A stretch of 64,000 nucleotides of DNA, from the NCBI RefSeq assembly GCF_030159955.1, contig NZ_BSNK01000001.1, positions 372,001 through 436,000 of the forward strand, read 5' to 3'. The stretch comes from Algimonas ampicilliniresistens. GTDB taxonomy: Bacteria > Pseudomonadota > Alphaproteobacteria > Caulobacterales > Maricaulaceae. Below are positions 8,796 through 17,638 of this stretch, in pieces; position 1 is the stretch's first letter, and every line of letters begins with the position of its first letter. Position numbers and translations under genes: made by a program. The notes beneath the pieces were generated by a model. It saw only the letters and a program-made list of their open reading frames with translations. It was not told the origin of the DNA and ran no database searches.

Positions 8796-10673
8796 TTAGG
8801 TTGGCCAGAGAAGTTGAACTTGAGTGCCTGACGGAGTTGAGCGGATATGACAATCTATACCGATCTCTTGTGCGCGATGTTTCATGCCTTCTAGGCCCAT
8901 ACCACTATTTGTTCCAGTTTTCTGACGAGCCTTCTGTAAATCAAATCCTTTGCCGTCATCAATAATCGTTATGGATCGATCATCACTTGAGACTGTGATC
9001 GTTTCAGCTTTACTATGCTTCACGGCATTTGTGATCGCTTCCTGAATTATACGAATAATGCTGAGATTGTTCGAACGCTGATTGGTCTCAATATTGGGTG
9101 TTCCATTCAAATGCCAGAGCAGTCGAATCTGATTTTCATCAAGTAAAGGTTCAATTCTTGACCGCAGAGAGCCTAGCAATGTCGAAAGATCTTCATATCC
9201 TTCTAGGCTATCAATGATGAGAGCCATATCACGCAAGGCAGCTTCCATAGAGGATTTAACCACTGGATCGCTACGTTTTTTACCGCGCATATAAGCGAGT
9301 GTATTAACAAGTTGTCCGCCGACCCCATCATGTAAATCGAGCATGATTCTATGACGTTCTCGCGTAACGGCTAATTGATTTTCTTTCGCGACGATTTCCG
9401 CCGATTTGTCTTCAATTGTTTGTTTCATGGTTTGCTGCAAGCTCTCAGCCTGGTTCAGGCTAATGGCTAAGCGCGTGAGTAATAAGCCTGTGATAATCGT
9501 GAAAACAAGTAGGGGAACAAATTGCCCCATTTGGAATATGGCACGATCTGGATCAACGTAGATGTATATAAAATCACGAGCCAAGAAACTGAAAGCCATA
9601 ATGAAGATCATGAAGTGAGCGGCGTTGATGTACGGATTTGAACGTAAATTTACGAGAAATAGATAGGGTACGCTTAACGCTAAAAGGCCATTGCCAATAT
9701 GGTAATAGGTTAGACCGACAGCTAACTGTTGGACGGGTATGAAACATAGAGTGAGTGAACTCAGCAGACAAAATGCTGTGACCCACACTATGGTAACTCG
9801 AGAAGACGGTAATTTTATAACTTTTCTAGAATATCTGTAGAGTGCATAAATATAAACCTGAATGGCGATGTTCCAGATCAACGTCCACGCATGCGCTGAA
9901 AAAGGTGTGTTCGGTAAAATATAGTGCCAACATGTGAGGCAAGCCGCCAGATTGGCGGCGAGTGCCCAACCATATTCCGTGTCCTCGCGCCGGGCTAACC
10001 ACAAGAGGAGTAAAAATCCCCCGATTCCAACCTGCAAAGCGAAAGCGACCCGAATATAACCATTGCGGGCAACAAATCTGAACTGGTTTGCAATGCGCAA
10101 TCTGAATGCATCCCCGATATAGACAGGGGACAGTGTGATTTGGGTGAAATTATAAGCTTCAAGCTCGATAGAAATTGTGTTTCCGGTTTCCTTCAAGCGA
10201 CGCTCGGTAAAGGTGGTGTAAAATGGCAAATGCCACAACCGGGTGAATGGTTTGTCTTTATAGCGCTCAAAATTATCCGTGTTTGGCGAGATAGGATCAC
10301 CGTTCAACTCTAAGCGTAAACCATCAGCGAACCGAGGCAGGAAAATTGCCGCAACGTCTGAATCAATATCCGCCCGGTCAAATTCAAGTTGAAACGTTGC
10401 GACATGGGTCCCCGCCTGTCTCACTGGAGGGAGATAGACGGGAAGACTAACGTCTTGGAATTCAGCTCCGTCGATCTGACATTCCACCATTGTCCCTAGG
10501 CACATACTGATAGTGCTAAATTTCTTGGAATTTGAGTATTCTGGATAGGCATTTAGCGGAAGAACTAGAACGAGCGCTGACAGAACTGATGCGCAAAATA
10601 ACACAATAAGAGAACAGATTACGGAATGCCGGATGGCATACTTCCGAGATGAAGTTTGGTGTTTTAGGATCAC
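8796..10673 (-). CDS. 7TMR-DISM-like sensor kinase of the NarX/HisKA_3 type
   Basis: 625 aa. An N-terminal membrane anchor is followed by a periplasmic beta-rich domain (about 45-195) resembling 7TMR-DISMED sensory modules. About seven transmembrane helices (about 205-400) come next, then a short coiled coil and a HisKA_3 dimerisation domain with MLDLHDGVGGQLVN (His phosphoacceptor in HDGxG). The HATPase_c domain has IIDDGKGFD and GMGLEGMKHRA. DISM-type periplasmic domains often bind carbohydrates or small ligands; the ligand here is unknown. It lies 16 bases after the LuxR-type regulator gene on the same strand, so it forms a two-gene operon, with the regulator first. The pair is divergent from the giant autotransporter, its likely target. 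Confidence 0.88.
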   Translation of the reverse strand: MILKHQTSSRKYAIRHSVICSLIVLFCASVLSALVLVLPLNAYPEYSNSKKFSTISMCLGTMVECQIDGAEFQDVSLPVYLPPVRQAGTHVATFQLEFDRADIDSDVAAIFLPRFADGLRLELNGDPISPNTDNFERYKDKPFTRLWHLPFYTTFTERRLKETGNTISIELEAYNFTQITLSPVYIGDAFRLRIANQFRFVARNGYIRVAFALQVGIGGFLLLLWLARREDTEYGWALAANLAACLTCWHYILPNTPFSAHAWTLIWNIAIQVYIYALYRYSRKVIKLPSSRVTIVWVTAFCLLSSLTLCFIPVQQLAVGLTYYHIGNGLLALSVPYLFLVNLRSNPYINAAHFMIFIMAFSFLARDFIYIYVDPDRAIFQMGQFVPLLVFTIITGLLLTRLAISLNQAESLQQTMKQTIEDKSAEIVAKENQLAVTRERHRIMLDLHDGVGGQLVNTLAYMRGKKRSDPVVKSSMEAALRDMALIIDSLEGYEDLSTLLGSLRSRIEPLLDENQIRLLWHLNGTPNIETNQRSNNLSIIRIIQEAITNAVKHSKAETITVSSDDRSITIIDDGKGFDLQKARQKTGTNSGMGLEGMKHRAQEIGIDCHIRSTPSGTQVQLLWPT

Positions 10674-10689
10674 GAGGCTTATCCAAGCC

Positions 10690-11355
10690 CTACAATAGCT
10701 TCTTAGATTTGGCGAAAATCACCGCTTCAATATTGGAATTGACATTGAGCTTTCCGTAGATGCTGTTGATGTGGGTGCTGATGGTGCCGACAGACACAGA
10801 GAGCCGTTCCGCTATTTCTTTGCGTTTGAACCCGTAAGAAAGTTGCTGCAAGACATCCATTTCCCGACCTGTGAGGTTGGGTATATCGTTGTCGTTCTGA
10901 GGGTGTGAGTTTACTCCCGACTGCGCGATTTTAAGTAACAAGCGCGCGATTTTTGGGCTCATGGGAGAGCCGCCATCGATCAAATCCATAATCTGTTTGC
11001 CGATGTTCCGATGCGGGTCATTCTTTAGAATGTATCCTTTGGCTCCGGCGCGTAGTGCTTCGAGAACCCGGTTCTCATCACCGAAAATCGAGATAACAAC
11101 ACATTCGCAACGCCAAGAAACGGTCTGCACAGCGTCAATGACATCTATGCCCGAACCACCGGGTAGACCCAAATCAACTAGAACAAAACGCGGTCTATGC
11201 TGCTGAATAGCCTGCAGAGCGTCTGCCACGTTATGCGCCATGGCTATGGCCTTTAGCGCCGGATGTGCGTCAATGTCTGCCCGCAAAGTTTTGGCGGTAT
11301 AGATTCGATCTTCTACGATAAGGACCGTATGCGGCGTTGATGTTTCCTTGCTCAC
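10690..11355 (-). CDS. LuxR/NarL-type response regulator
   Basis: 221 aa. The receiver domain carries the acidic pocket VEDR and phosphoacceptor Asp in VLVDLGLPGGSG; the switch Lys sits in YILKND. The C-terminal LuxR helix-turn-helix starts at LTGREMDVLQQL and has the recognition stretch KEIAERLSVSVGTISTHI. It is the DNA-binding output of the kinase encoded just after it. Two short palindromes in the gap before its start, CCCTAGGG at 11403-11410 and CTATTTAATAG at 11421-11431, are possible binding sites for it, either for self-control or for the divergent autotransporter. That link is inference from position only. Confidence 0.92.
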   Translation of the reverse strand: MSKETSTPHTVLIVEDRIYTAKTLRADIDAHPALKAIAMAHNVADALQAIQQHRPRFVLVDLGLPGGSGIDVIDAVQTVSWRCECVVISIFGDENRVLEALRAGAKGYILKNDPHRNIGKQIMDLIDGGSPMSPKIARLLLKIAQSGVNSHPQNDNDIPNLTGREMDVLQQLSYGFKRKEIAERLSVSVGTISTHINSIYGKLNVNSNIEAVIFAKSKKLL

Positions 11356-11503
11356 AGCCCTTTCGTCTCCCCTGATTTGTTGATGTGACCCTATGGCGAA
11401 TTCCCTAGGGCGTATATCTACTATTTAATAGAGATCAGGGCTTTGAAATATGGCCACCTATACTGATTAGTGGATACGCGCTGATTTCGAGTTCCGTAAG
11501 TTT

Positions 11504-11524
11504 ACCCCAAACGCACGCTGGGGT
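11504..11524 (+). promoter_or_regulatory. Hairpin that could hide the autotransporter ribosome binding site
   Basis: ACCCCA at 11504-11509 pairs perfectly with TGGGGT at 11519-11524 across a 9-base loop. The right arm is also the only purine-rich Shine-Dalgarno candidate (GGGGTGAG) for the ATG at 11534. Folding would therefore mask the ribosome binding site. The structure is small, so this is a suggestion of translational control, not proof. Confidence 0.4.
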
Positions 11525-11533
11525 GAGCATACG

Positions 11534-14500
11534 ATGTTTCGATCTATTCAAGATAAATCTCACACCTATGGTCTTTATTGGGGCCGTTATCTCGTTATTG
11601 CCATGGCGGTCTTGCTTCTAGGTTTTTCGACAGTATCCAAGGCTCACGCTCAAGCCCCCGAAATCGAAGTGCAAGGGAGCAACAGTCAGGTCATTAGCAC
11701 ACCTGATACAACGCCATCGACAGCAGACGGAACAGATTTCGGGTCCCAAGGTGTCGGGATTTCCAGAAATGAATTGTTCTTTGTTATCAATCAGGGAAAT
11801 GCGGACCTCATCGTTAGCAGCCCTGTGATTTCCGGAGCAGACGCAGGTGATTTCCGTATCATCTCGAACCTGACTTCACCCGTAAGTGCCAGTAGCCAAA
11901 CAGATTTTGCGCTAGAATTTACGCCATCTACGGCCGGGCTAAAGCAGGCGACGATTACCTTGACCACCAATGATGCGGACGAAGGAACCTTCAGGTTCGA
12001 CGTTCAGGGGACTGGGTCAGTTGTTCCAGGAAGTTTCACAGCGGCATCGGGGAACACTCAGTCCACTGCAATCAACGCCGCTTACGCGCAGCCACTCGTA
12101 GTGACGCTGCTTGATACAAATAACGATGCAATATCGAGTGCGAGTATACAGTTTGTATCAGACGGAAACGCAGCCAACCCTTCCGTCACATTTCCGAACG
12201 GAAATAACACGTTTACAACTGTGACGGACGCCAATGGACAGGCGTCCGTGAGTGTGACGGCCAATGGCGTTGCGGGCGCTCATACGGTGACTGCGACCAC
12301 GGCTGGCATCGCGCAAGTAGACTTCAGCTTGACGAACACGGTTGCAGCTGCGGACACGACCCCGCCCCGTATTGCCTCTATCGTTCGACAAAATCCGACG
12401 ACTGAAAACACGGATGCAGACAGCCTGACGTGGCGCGTGACGTTCGATGAAGCGGTTCAGAATGTGAATGGTGCCCTGGGCGGGGACTTCGTGATTGCGG
12501 GTGTTGCGAACGCAGACGTGACCGTTAATTCTGTCTCCGCGTCGGTCTATGACGTGATCCTCTCAGGAGGGGATTTACCTAACCTGAACGGTACAGTGAC
12601 GCTGTCTATTAATAGTGGCACTGACATTACGGATTTTGCTGGCAATGCGCTGATGAATTTTGCCCCGACGGGCATAAATGAAAACGCGTTCAACTTAACC
12701 AACAGTGTTGGACCCCAGCCGGAACTCGTAATCCGAACTCTGGCGCGCACGCTCACAACGCCCGACACAACACCAACGCGTGCAAAGGGGACCGATTACG
12801 GGTCTGTCGAAATCGGAGATATGCGTGACCTGACGCTTATCATCGAGAATACGGGCGCGGCCGACCTGACGTTCTCCAGCCCGATCATATCCGGTCCGGA
12901 TTCCGCTGATTTCACAGTAAGGGTAGACCCAGCGTCGCCGATTACAGCCGGAAGCCAAAATAACTTCGTTGTGCGGTTCACGCCGAGCCGATTAGGGGTT
13001 CACAATGTCACCTTCTCATTTACCAATAATGATAGCGACGAAAGCCCGTTCATCATTGATCTGACCGGTACAGGCGTCAATGAACCGCCACGCATCAGCT
13101 CTATCGATCAGATCATTGGAACCTCGCCTACGGACGCCGATGAGGTCATCTGGCGGATCATCTTCTCCGAACAGGGGATACAGAACCTCACAGCCGATGA
13201 TTTTCAGGTGAGCGGGACAACCGCGACACTTTCCGTCCGAACGCCGCCTACGGACAACATCGGGTCTCAGTTTGGAACGCTCTTGGATTTGAGACTGTCT
13301 GGGGGTGATCTGGCGGACCTCAATGGAAATGTTACGCTGTCATTGAGCCCGGGGCATAATATTATTGATAGTGACAATGATCCACTGACGAACAGCATGC
13401 CAACAGGGCTTGATGAGTCCACAGTTCAGATCATCAATAATGAGCCGGATATTAGAGTTACCGGCAATGGCACAAGCGCCAATCCAACGGGCGGGCCTGA
13501 TCTTGTAAACGGCCAAACCGTAACGTCAGCTGCAGACGGTACGGATTTTAGCATTCAGCAGGTGGGTACGGACTCGGATCGGTTTAGATATGGCGTCGGA
13601 AATATTAGTCCATTCAGCACGTTGTCCATTCTCGATTCCAATGTGCAGATTACAGGCCCCAATGCAGGTGATTTCAGGTTCAGCCCCAGCCTAGGGAGCC
13701 GTAATCTGCCCGGTAACTCAAGTACGGGTTTTGTTGTTAGATTTCGACCAACAGCTGTCGGCGTGCGTCAGGCGACGATTTCCATTGGCTCCAATGACCC
13801 GGACGAAAGCCCGTTTACGTTCAACATTAGTGGGACCGGAGTCGTCGGTGCCCCAAGCAGTCTTGTAGCGACATCAGGTAGCGGCCAGAGTGCGATGATT
13901 TCATCGGCTTTTAATGCTGTCCTTATCGCAACGGTGACGGACTCGGGCGGCAATCCCGTTCCGGGCGAAAATGTCACCTTTACGGCACCAGCCTCGGGCG
14001 CGTCCGGGACTTTTTCCGGTGGCGGCGCCAGTGAAACCGTCACGACCGATGCATCCGGCGTGGCGACCTCGACCACTTTCACGGCGAATGGTGACACAGG
14101 CACATATGACGTCGTCGCGACTGCCACGGGTCTCCCGTCAGTTAATTTCACGCTAACGAATAATCAGGGGCCGCCCGAGATTGAAGTGTTTCGAGGTGTC
14201 ACGGAGCTTCAGACGGGCGATACGGTTGCGCTTGGGGATGTTACTGCGATTTCAGGCGGCCTGACTATTAGAAATGCCGGTACTGGTCCATTGACGCTAG
14301 GTGAGGCAATAATCGTGTCACCGACACACCCGGAAGATTTGCGGCTCATTCAGCCAGGTACTGCGTCCGTCATCCCAGGTGAAAGCACTCTGCTCGGCTA
14401 CCGGGTGATCCCGGTAACATCTGGCGGGCCTGATCGCAGTTTCACTCTTTCTATTCCGAATAATGACGCAGATGAGAATCCATTTCTTCAGAGCTTCACC

Positions 14501-17401
14501 TACGCGTCTATTGCGAGCGGTAATATTGCTGCAGCGTCAGGTGACGGGCAAACTGCGCCGATAAATACCGCTTTTGTAAATGCGATTATTGCCCGAGTGG
14601 AAAACAGGGTTGGGGAACGCGTCTCAGGCGTGACCGTAAACTTTACGGCTCCGGGGTCTGGAGCCAGTGCTGCTTTGTCTGCGCCCTCAGCCATTACTGA
14701 TGCGAATGGTGAAGCCAGAGTCACAGCCACAGCCAATATGATAATTGGCACTTATGATGTGACGGCGTCTGTTGCGGGGCTTGGTACTGTTGCCTTTACT
14801 CTTAGTAACGACGAAGTCGTAGCCGCAACCTTGACGGCGACTTTGGGTGGCGGACAAAATACGGCGATTTCGACGGCGTTTAATGATGTGCTGGTTGCGA
14901 CAGTGATAGACACGAGCGGTAACCCTGTGCCGGGTGAACGCGTCACTTTTACGGCACCAGCTGCGGGTCCGTCAGGAACCTTTTCCAGCGGCGGGGTCAG
15001 TGAAACAGCCATAACCGATGCGGCCGGTGCTGCTACGTCGTCCAGATTCACGGCAAATGGTGAGATTGGTAATTACACTGTGACGGCTATGTCCGGGTCT
15101 CTAAACTCCGTGACCTATGCCCTAACAAACCAGCCAGGCGCAGCTGCGACCTTAGTTGCGACATCGGGCGGCGGACAAAGCGCGGCAATTTCGACGGCGT
15201 TTAGCAATGTCCTTATCGCGACAGTCACGGATGTGGGCGGCAATCCGGTTTCAGGTGAGAGCGTCACGTTTACGGCACCCGCCTCGGGGGCGTCCGGGGA
15301 TTTTTCTGGTGGCGGGATCAGTGAAACAGTCACAACGGATGCTTCAGGTGTGGCAACATCGTCCATACTCACCGCGAATAATACAGTCGGCAGCTATGCT
15401 GTGACGGCCACGTCTGGGGCGCTGAGTTCTGTCGCATTTAGCCTGACGAATGAGGACAATACGTCGCCAACGGTCACAATATCTGACGTACCAAATCTAA
15501 TCACCGGGGCGTTTACGGCAAGATTTACATTCTCCGAAGACGTCACTGGTTTCGCGGCGGCAGATATCTCCGTAGTCAACGGATCTGTGAGCGAACTCAA
15601 TGGCAATGGATCGGGATATACTGCGTTGATAGGCCCAGATGGTCAGGGTGATATATCAGTGTCGCTCGCGGCAAATGTCGTCACTGATCTCGCCGGTAAT
15701 GGGAACATCGCGTCCGGTGTTCAGACAGCCATTTTAGATGATAGTGCGCCTGAAGTTGAAATCACACTTCCTGACTCCGCAAGCACGAGTGACGCCGACA
15801 ACCCATTTACCGCCACATTCACCTTCACAGAGCCTGTCACCAACTTCGAACTGGATGACATCGGCATTGAGGGTGGGGCCCTGTCAAACTTTGCCGCTCA
15901 ACCGGGAGGTCGCATTTTTACAGTCAGCGTCACGCCTTCACTTAATCATGAGGGGGCCACTGACGGAACGATGCTCAAATTATCTATTGAGGCGGGTAGT
16001 TTTACAGACGTTGCCGGGAATACGAATACTGAAGCAAAGATCGCCTCAGTCCGCATTGACACAACGGGCCCCATCGTCACGCTGAGTGTCCCACCGAGTG
16101 AGACAACGGTCGATTTTATGTTAACGGCGAGCTTCTCTGAAGATGTGATCAACTTTGAGGCATCTGATATCACGGTCACGAATGGTACCATTGATGTATT
16201 CACCGAACTGACAGCCGATGAATATCAGTTTATGGTCAAACCTGCGGAGTTGGGGGCTGTAACAGTAACAATAAGCGCCAACGTCGCTGAGGATAGTTCA
16301 GGAAATGGCAATCAGGCGCTCGCCAATCCTGCGGTCACTGAGTTTAAGTTAGATTCAGAGGTCGTACGTATACGAACGGAAGCCATTGCAAATAACTTTA
16401 TAGCCGGACGTGCCGACCAACTGACTGCGGCGGATCCAAACCTTTCAGCGCGGTTGCAAAATCAAGGCGCCGGAAAAGGCTTTGATGGGCGCCTCAATGG
16501 ATCCGGTAACTTGAAATTGGTCAACTTGTCATTTGATGGCGGGGCTTCAGGTGAAGCCCTAAATCTCAATCGGCTTGTTGGAGCAGATCATGCAGGCCGG
16601 ATAGCGAGCTGGGTACAAGCTACTCTGGCAGTAGTGGATAGTGAAGACGGGTCGGAAACCGATCAGTTATTTATACATGCGGGCGTAGATTATCGCGTGT
16701 CAGATGACCTTCTCGTTGGCGTGCTTGGTCAATATGATCACTCCAAACAAAGCCGTTCACAGACCATCTCAAGTGACGGATTTGAAGTCTCTGGAGATGG
16801 TTTCCTTGTGGGACCCTATACGGTTGTTCGCCTCAAAGATGGGCTCGTTTTTGATGGTCGCGTGGCATGGGGCAAATCAGATAATGAAATAAGTCCGTAC
16901 AATACTTATGTCGATGAGTTCGAAACAACACGGTGGTTGCTTAAAGGGCAATTGACGGGTCAATTAAACCTTAAAGGGGAAACGTCTGGTTGGACGATCT
17001 CCCCCGAGTTGGCATTGCTCTATTACACGGAACGGCAGTCGGCATATACTGACAGTAACGGCATCGTTATCGGTGAACAGGACGTAGAGCTTGGACGCCT
17101 TTCATTCGGCCCGCGCATCAGCCATACGATCCAGCTTGAAAATGAGAATGAAGAGAGTCTTCGAGCTCTCTCGTCAACATTCTCATTGCGAGGTATCTGG
17201 GACTTTGAAACGCCCGATCTGGCAGACTTGACAACAGGTATGATGACCGGGTCCGATCAGTTTAGGGCTCGTGGTCAAGGCGGCCTGACCTACACTCTAG
17301 AAAGTGGTTCTAGGTTCACAGTTGAAGGCTTTTATGACGGTATAGGCGCGAATAGTTTTAATGCGTATGGCGGAAGCATATCATTCGGAATGACCTACTG
17401 A
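11534..17401 (+). CDS. Giant repeat autotransporter adhesin with Ig-like domains
   Basis: 1955 aa surface protein. An extended signal peptide ends around residues 39-41 (KAHAQA). The passenger holds four choice-of-anchor-D-like units, each opening with PEIEV or PDIRV and carrying a (D/N)DxDE-type turn. These are interleaved with five Big_1/invasin-like units of about 104 aa (roughly 12031, 13850, 14512, 14818 and 15137), SwmB-like units (FDEAVQN, FSEQGIQN) and three Big_12-like units near 15455-16370 with TFSEDVTGF and DLAGNGN. The C-terminal 270 residues form an autotransporter beta-barrel that ends in the aromatic tail SFGMTY. The passenger would project from the outer membrane for adhesion or aggregation. 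Several Big_1 units are nearly identical in DNA, so copy number may vary between strains. The divergent kinase/regulator pair is the likely controller. Confidence 0.85.
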   Translation: MFRSIQDKSHTYGLYWGRYLVIAMAVLLLGFSTVSKAHAQAPEIEVQGSNSQVISTPDTTPSTADGTDFGSQGVGISRNELFFVINQGNADLIVSSPVISGADAGDFRIISNLTSPVSASSQTDFALEFTPSTAGLKQATITLTTNDADEGTFRFDVQGTGSVVPGSFTAASGNTQSTAINAAYAQPLVVTLLDTNNDAISSASIQFVSDGNAANPSVTFPNGNNTFTTVTDANGQASVSVTANGVAGAHTVTATTAGIAQVDFSLTNTVAAADTTPPRIASIVRQNPTTENTDADSLTWRVTFDEAVQNVNGALGGDFVIAGVANADVTVNSVSASVYDVILSGGDLPNLNGTVTLSINSGTDITDFAGNALMNFAPTGINENAFNLTNSVGPQPELVIRTLARTLTTPDTTPTRAKGTDYGSVEIGDMRDLTLIIENTGAADLTFSSPIISGPDSADFTVRVDPASPITAGSQNNFVVRFTPSRLGVHNVTFSFTNNDSDESPFIIDLTGTGVNEPPRISSIDQIIGTSPTDADEVIWRIIFSEQGIQNLTADDFQVSGTTATLSVRTPPTDNIGSQFGTLLDLRLSGGDLADLNGNVTLSLSPGHNIIDSDNDPLTNSMPTGLDESTVQIINNEPDIRVTGNGTSANPTGGPDLVNGQTVTSAADGTDFSIQQVGTDSDRFRYGVGNISPFSTLSILDSNVQITGPNAGDFRFSPSLGSRNLPGNSSTGFVVRFRPTAVGVRQATISIGSNDPDESPFTFNISGTGVVGAPSSLVATSGSGQSAMISSAFNAVLIATVTDSGGNPVPGENVTFTAPASGASGTFSGGGASETVTTDASGVATSTTFTANGDTGTYDVVATATGLPSVNFTLTNNQGPPEIEVFRGVTELQTGDTVALGDVTAISGGLTIRNAGTGPLTLGEAIIVSPTHPEDLRLIQPGTASVIPGESTLLGYRVIPVTSGGPDRSFTLSIPNNDADENPFLQSFTYASIASGNIAAASGDGQTAPINTAFVNAIIARVENRVGERVSGVTVNFTAPGSGASAALSAPSAITDANGEARVTATANMIIGTYDVTASVAGLGTVAFTLSNDEVVAATLTATLGGGQNTAISTAFNDVLVATVIDTSGNPVPGERVTFTAPAAGPSGTFSSGGVSETAITDAAGAATSSRFTANGEIGNYTVTAMSGSLNSVTYALTNQPGAAATLVATSGGGQSAAISTAFSNVLIATVTDVGGNPVSGESVTFTAPASGASGDFSGGGISETVTTDASGVATSSILTANNTVGSYAVTATSGALSSVAFSLTNEDNTSPTVTISDVPNLITGAFTARFTFSEDVTGFAAADISVVNGSVSELNGNGSGYTALIGPDGQGDISVSLAANVVTDLAGNGNIASGVQTAILDDSAPEVEITLPDSASTSDADNPFTATFTFTEPVTNFELDDIGIEGGALSNFAAQPGGRIFTVSVTPSLNHEGATDGTMLKLSIEAGSFTDVAGNTNTEAKIASVRIDTTGPIVTLSVPPSETTVDFMLTASFSEDVINFEASDITVTNGTIDVFTELTADEYQFMVKPAELGAVTVTISANVAEDSSGNGNQALANPAVTEFKLDSEVVRIRTEAIANNFIAGRADQLTAADPNLSARLQNQGAGKGFDGRLNGSGNLKLVNLSFDGGASGEALNLNRLVGADHAGRIASWVQATLAVVDSEDGSETDQLFIHAGVDYRVSDDLLVGVLGQYDHSKQSRSQTISSDGFEVSGDGFLVGPYTVVRLKDGLVFDGRVAWGKSDNEISPYNTYVDEFETTRWLLKGQLTGQLNLKGETSGWTISPELALLYYTERQSAYTDSNGIVIGEQDVELGRLSFGPRISHTIQLENENEESLRALSSTFSLRGIWDFETPDLADLTTGMMTGSDQFRARGQGGLTYTLESGSRFTVEGFYDGIGANSFNAYGGSISFGMTY
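13850..15453 (+). repeat. Tandem Big_1-like coding repeats inside the autotransporter
   Basis: Units begin at about 13850, 14512, 14818 and 15137, with a choice-of-anchor unit between the first two. A more divergent fifth unit lies upstream at about 12031-12342. Each encodes the pattern SGGGQ-x-AIS-x-AF, GNPV-GE-VTFTAP, SGTFSGG, TDASGVATS, TANG and a closing (T/S)LTN. The first and last of the four share long stretches of nearly identical DNA, which suggests recent duplication or gene conversion. Confidence 0.8.
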
Positions 17402-17522
17402 GCCGTCAATTCTTGCTAGAAAGACAGGGCGGGTAAGATTTAGTCCGTAGTTTTGCCGCATGCCACCCGAGCGATCTCACCACGAGAGAGCTGCATCCCA
17501 TGAGGCACTTCTCGGTCTACTA

Positions 17523-17539
17523 GTCAGAGCAGCTCTGAC
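17523..17539. promoter_or_regulatory. 17-bp palindrome upstream of the TIR gene cluster
   Basis: GTCAGAGCAGCTCTGAC is a perfect inverted repeat with 8-bp arms and a single central base. It lies about 100 bp before the preferred start of the TIR gene. It looks like a dimeric-repressor operator; the protein that binds it is not known. Confidence 0.5.
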
Positions 17540-17638
17540 GATGCCGCCATGGTCGATGGACTGATCTCTCGAGTGCATGGCGACGGCAATATTTTATGCT
17601 ATCGTGGTTTCAGTTCGTTTGAGACCACTGGATATTGG

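Noticed and set aside
13850..15453. CRISPR-like regular repeats
   Set aside because: The repeats are about 310 bp, in frame, and encode Ig-like domains; there are no short spacers.
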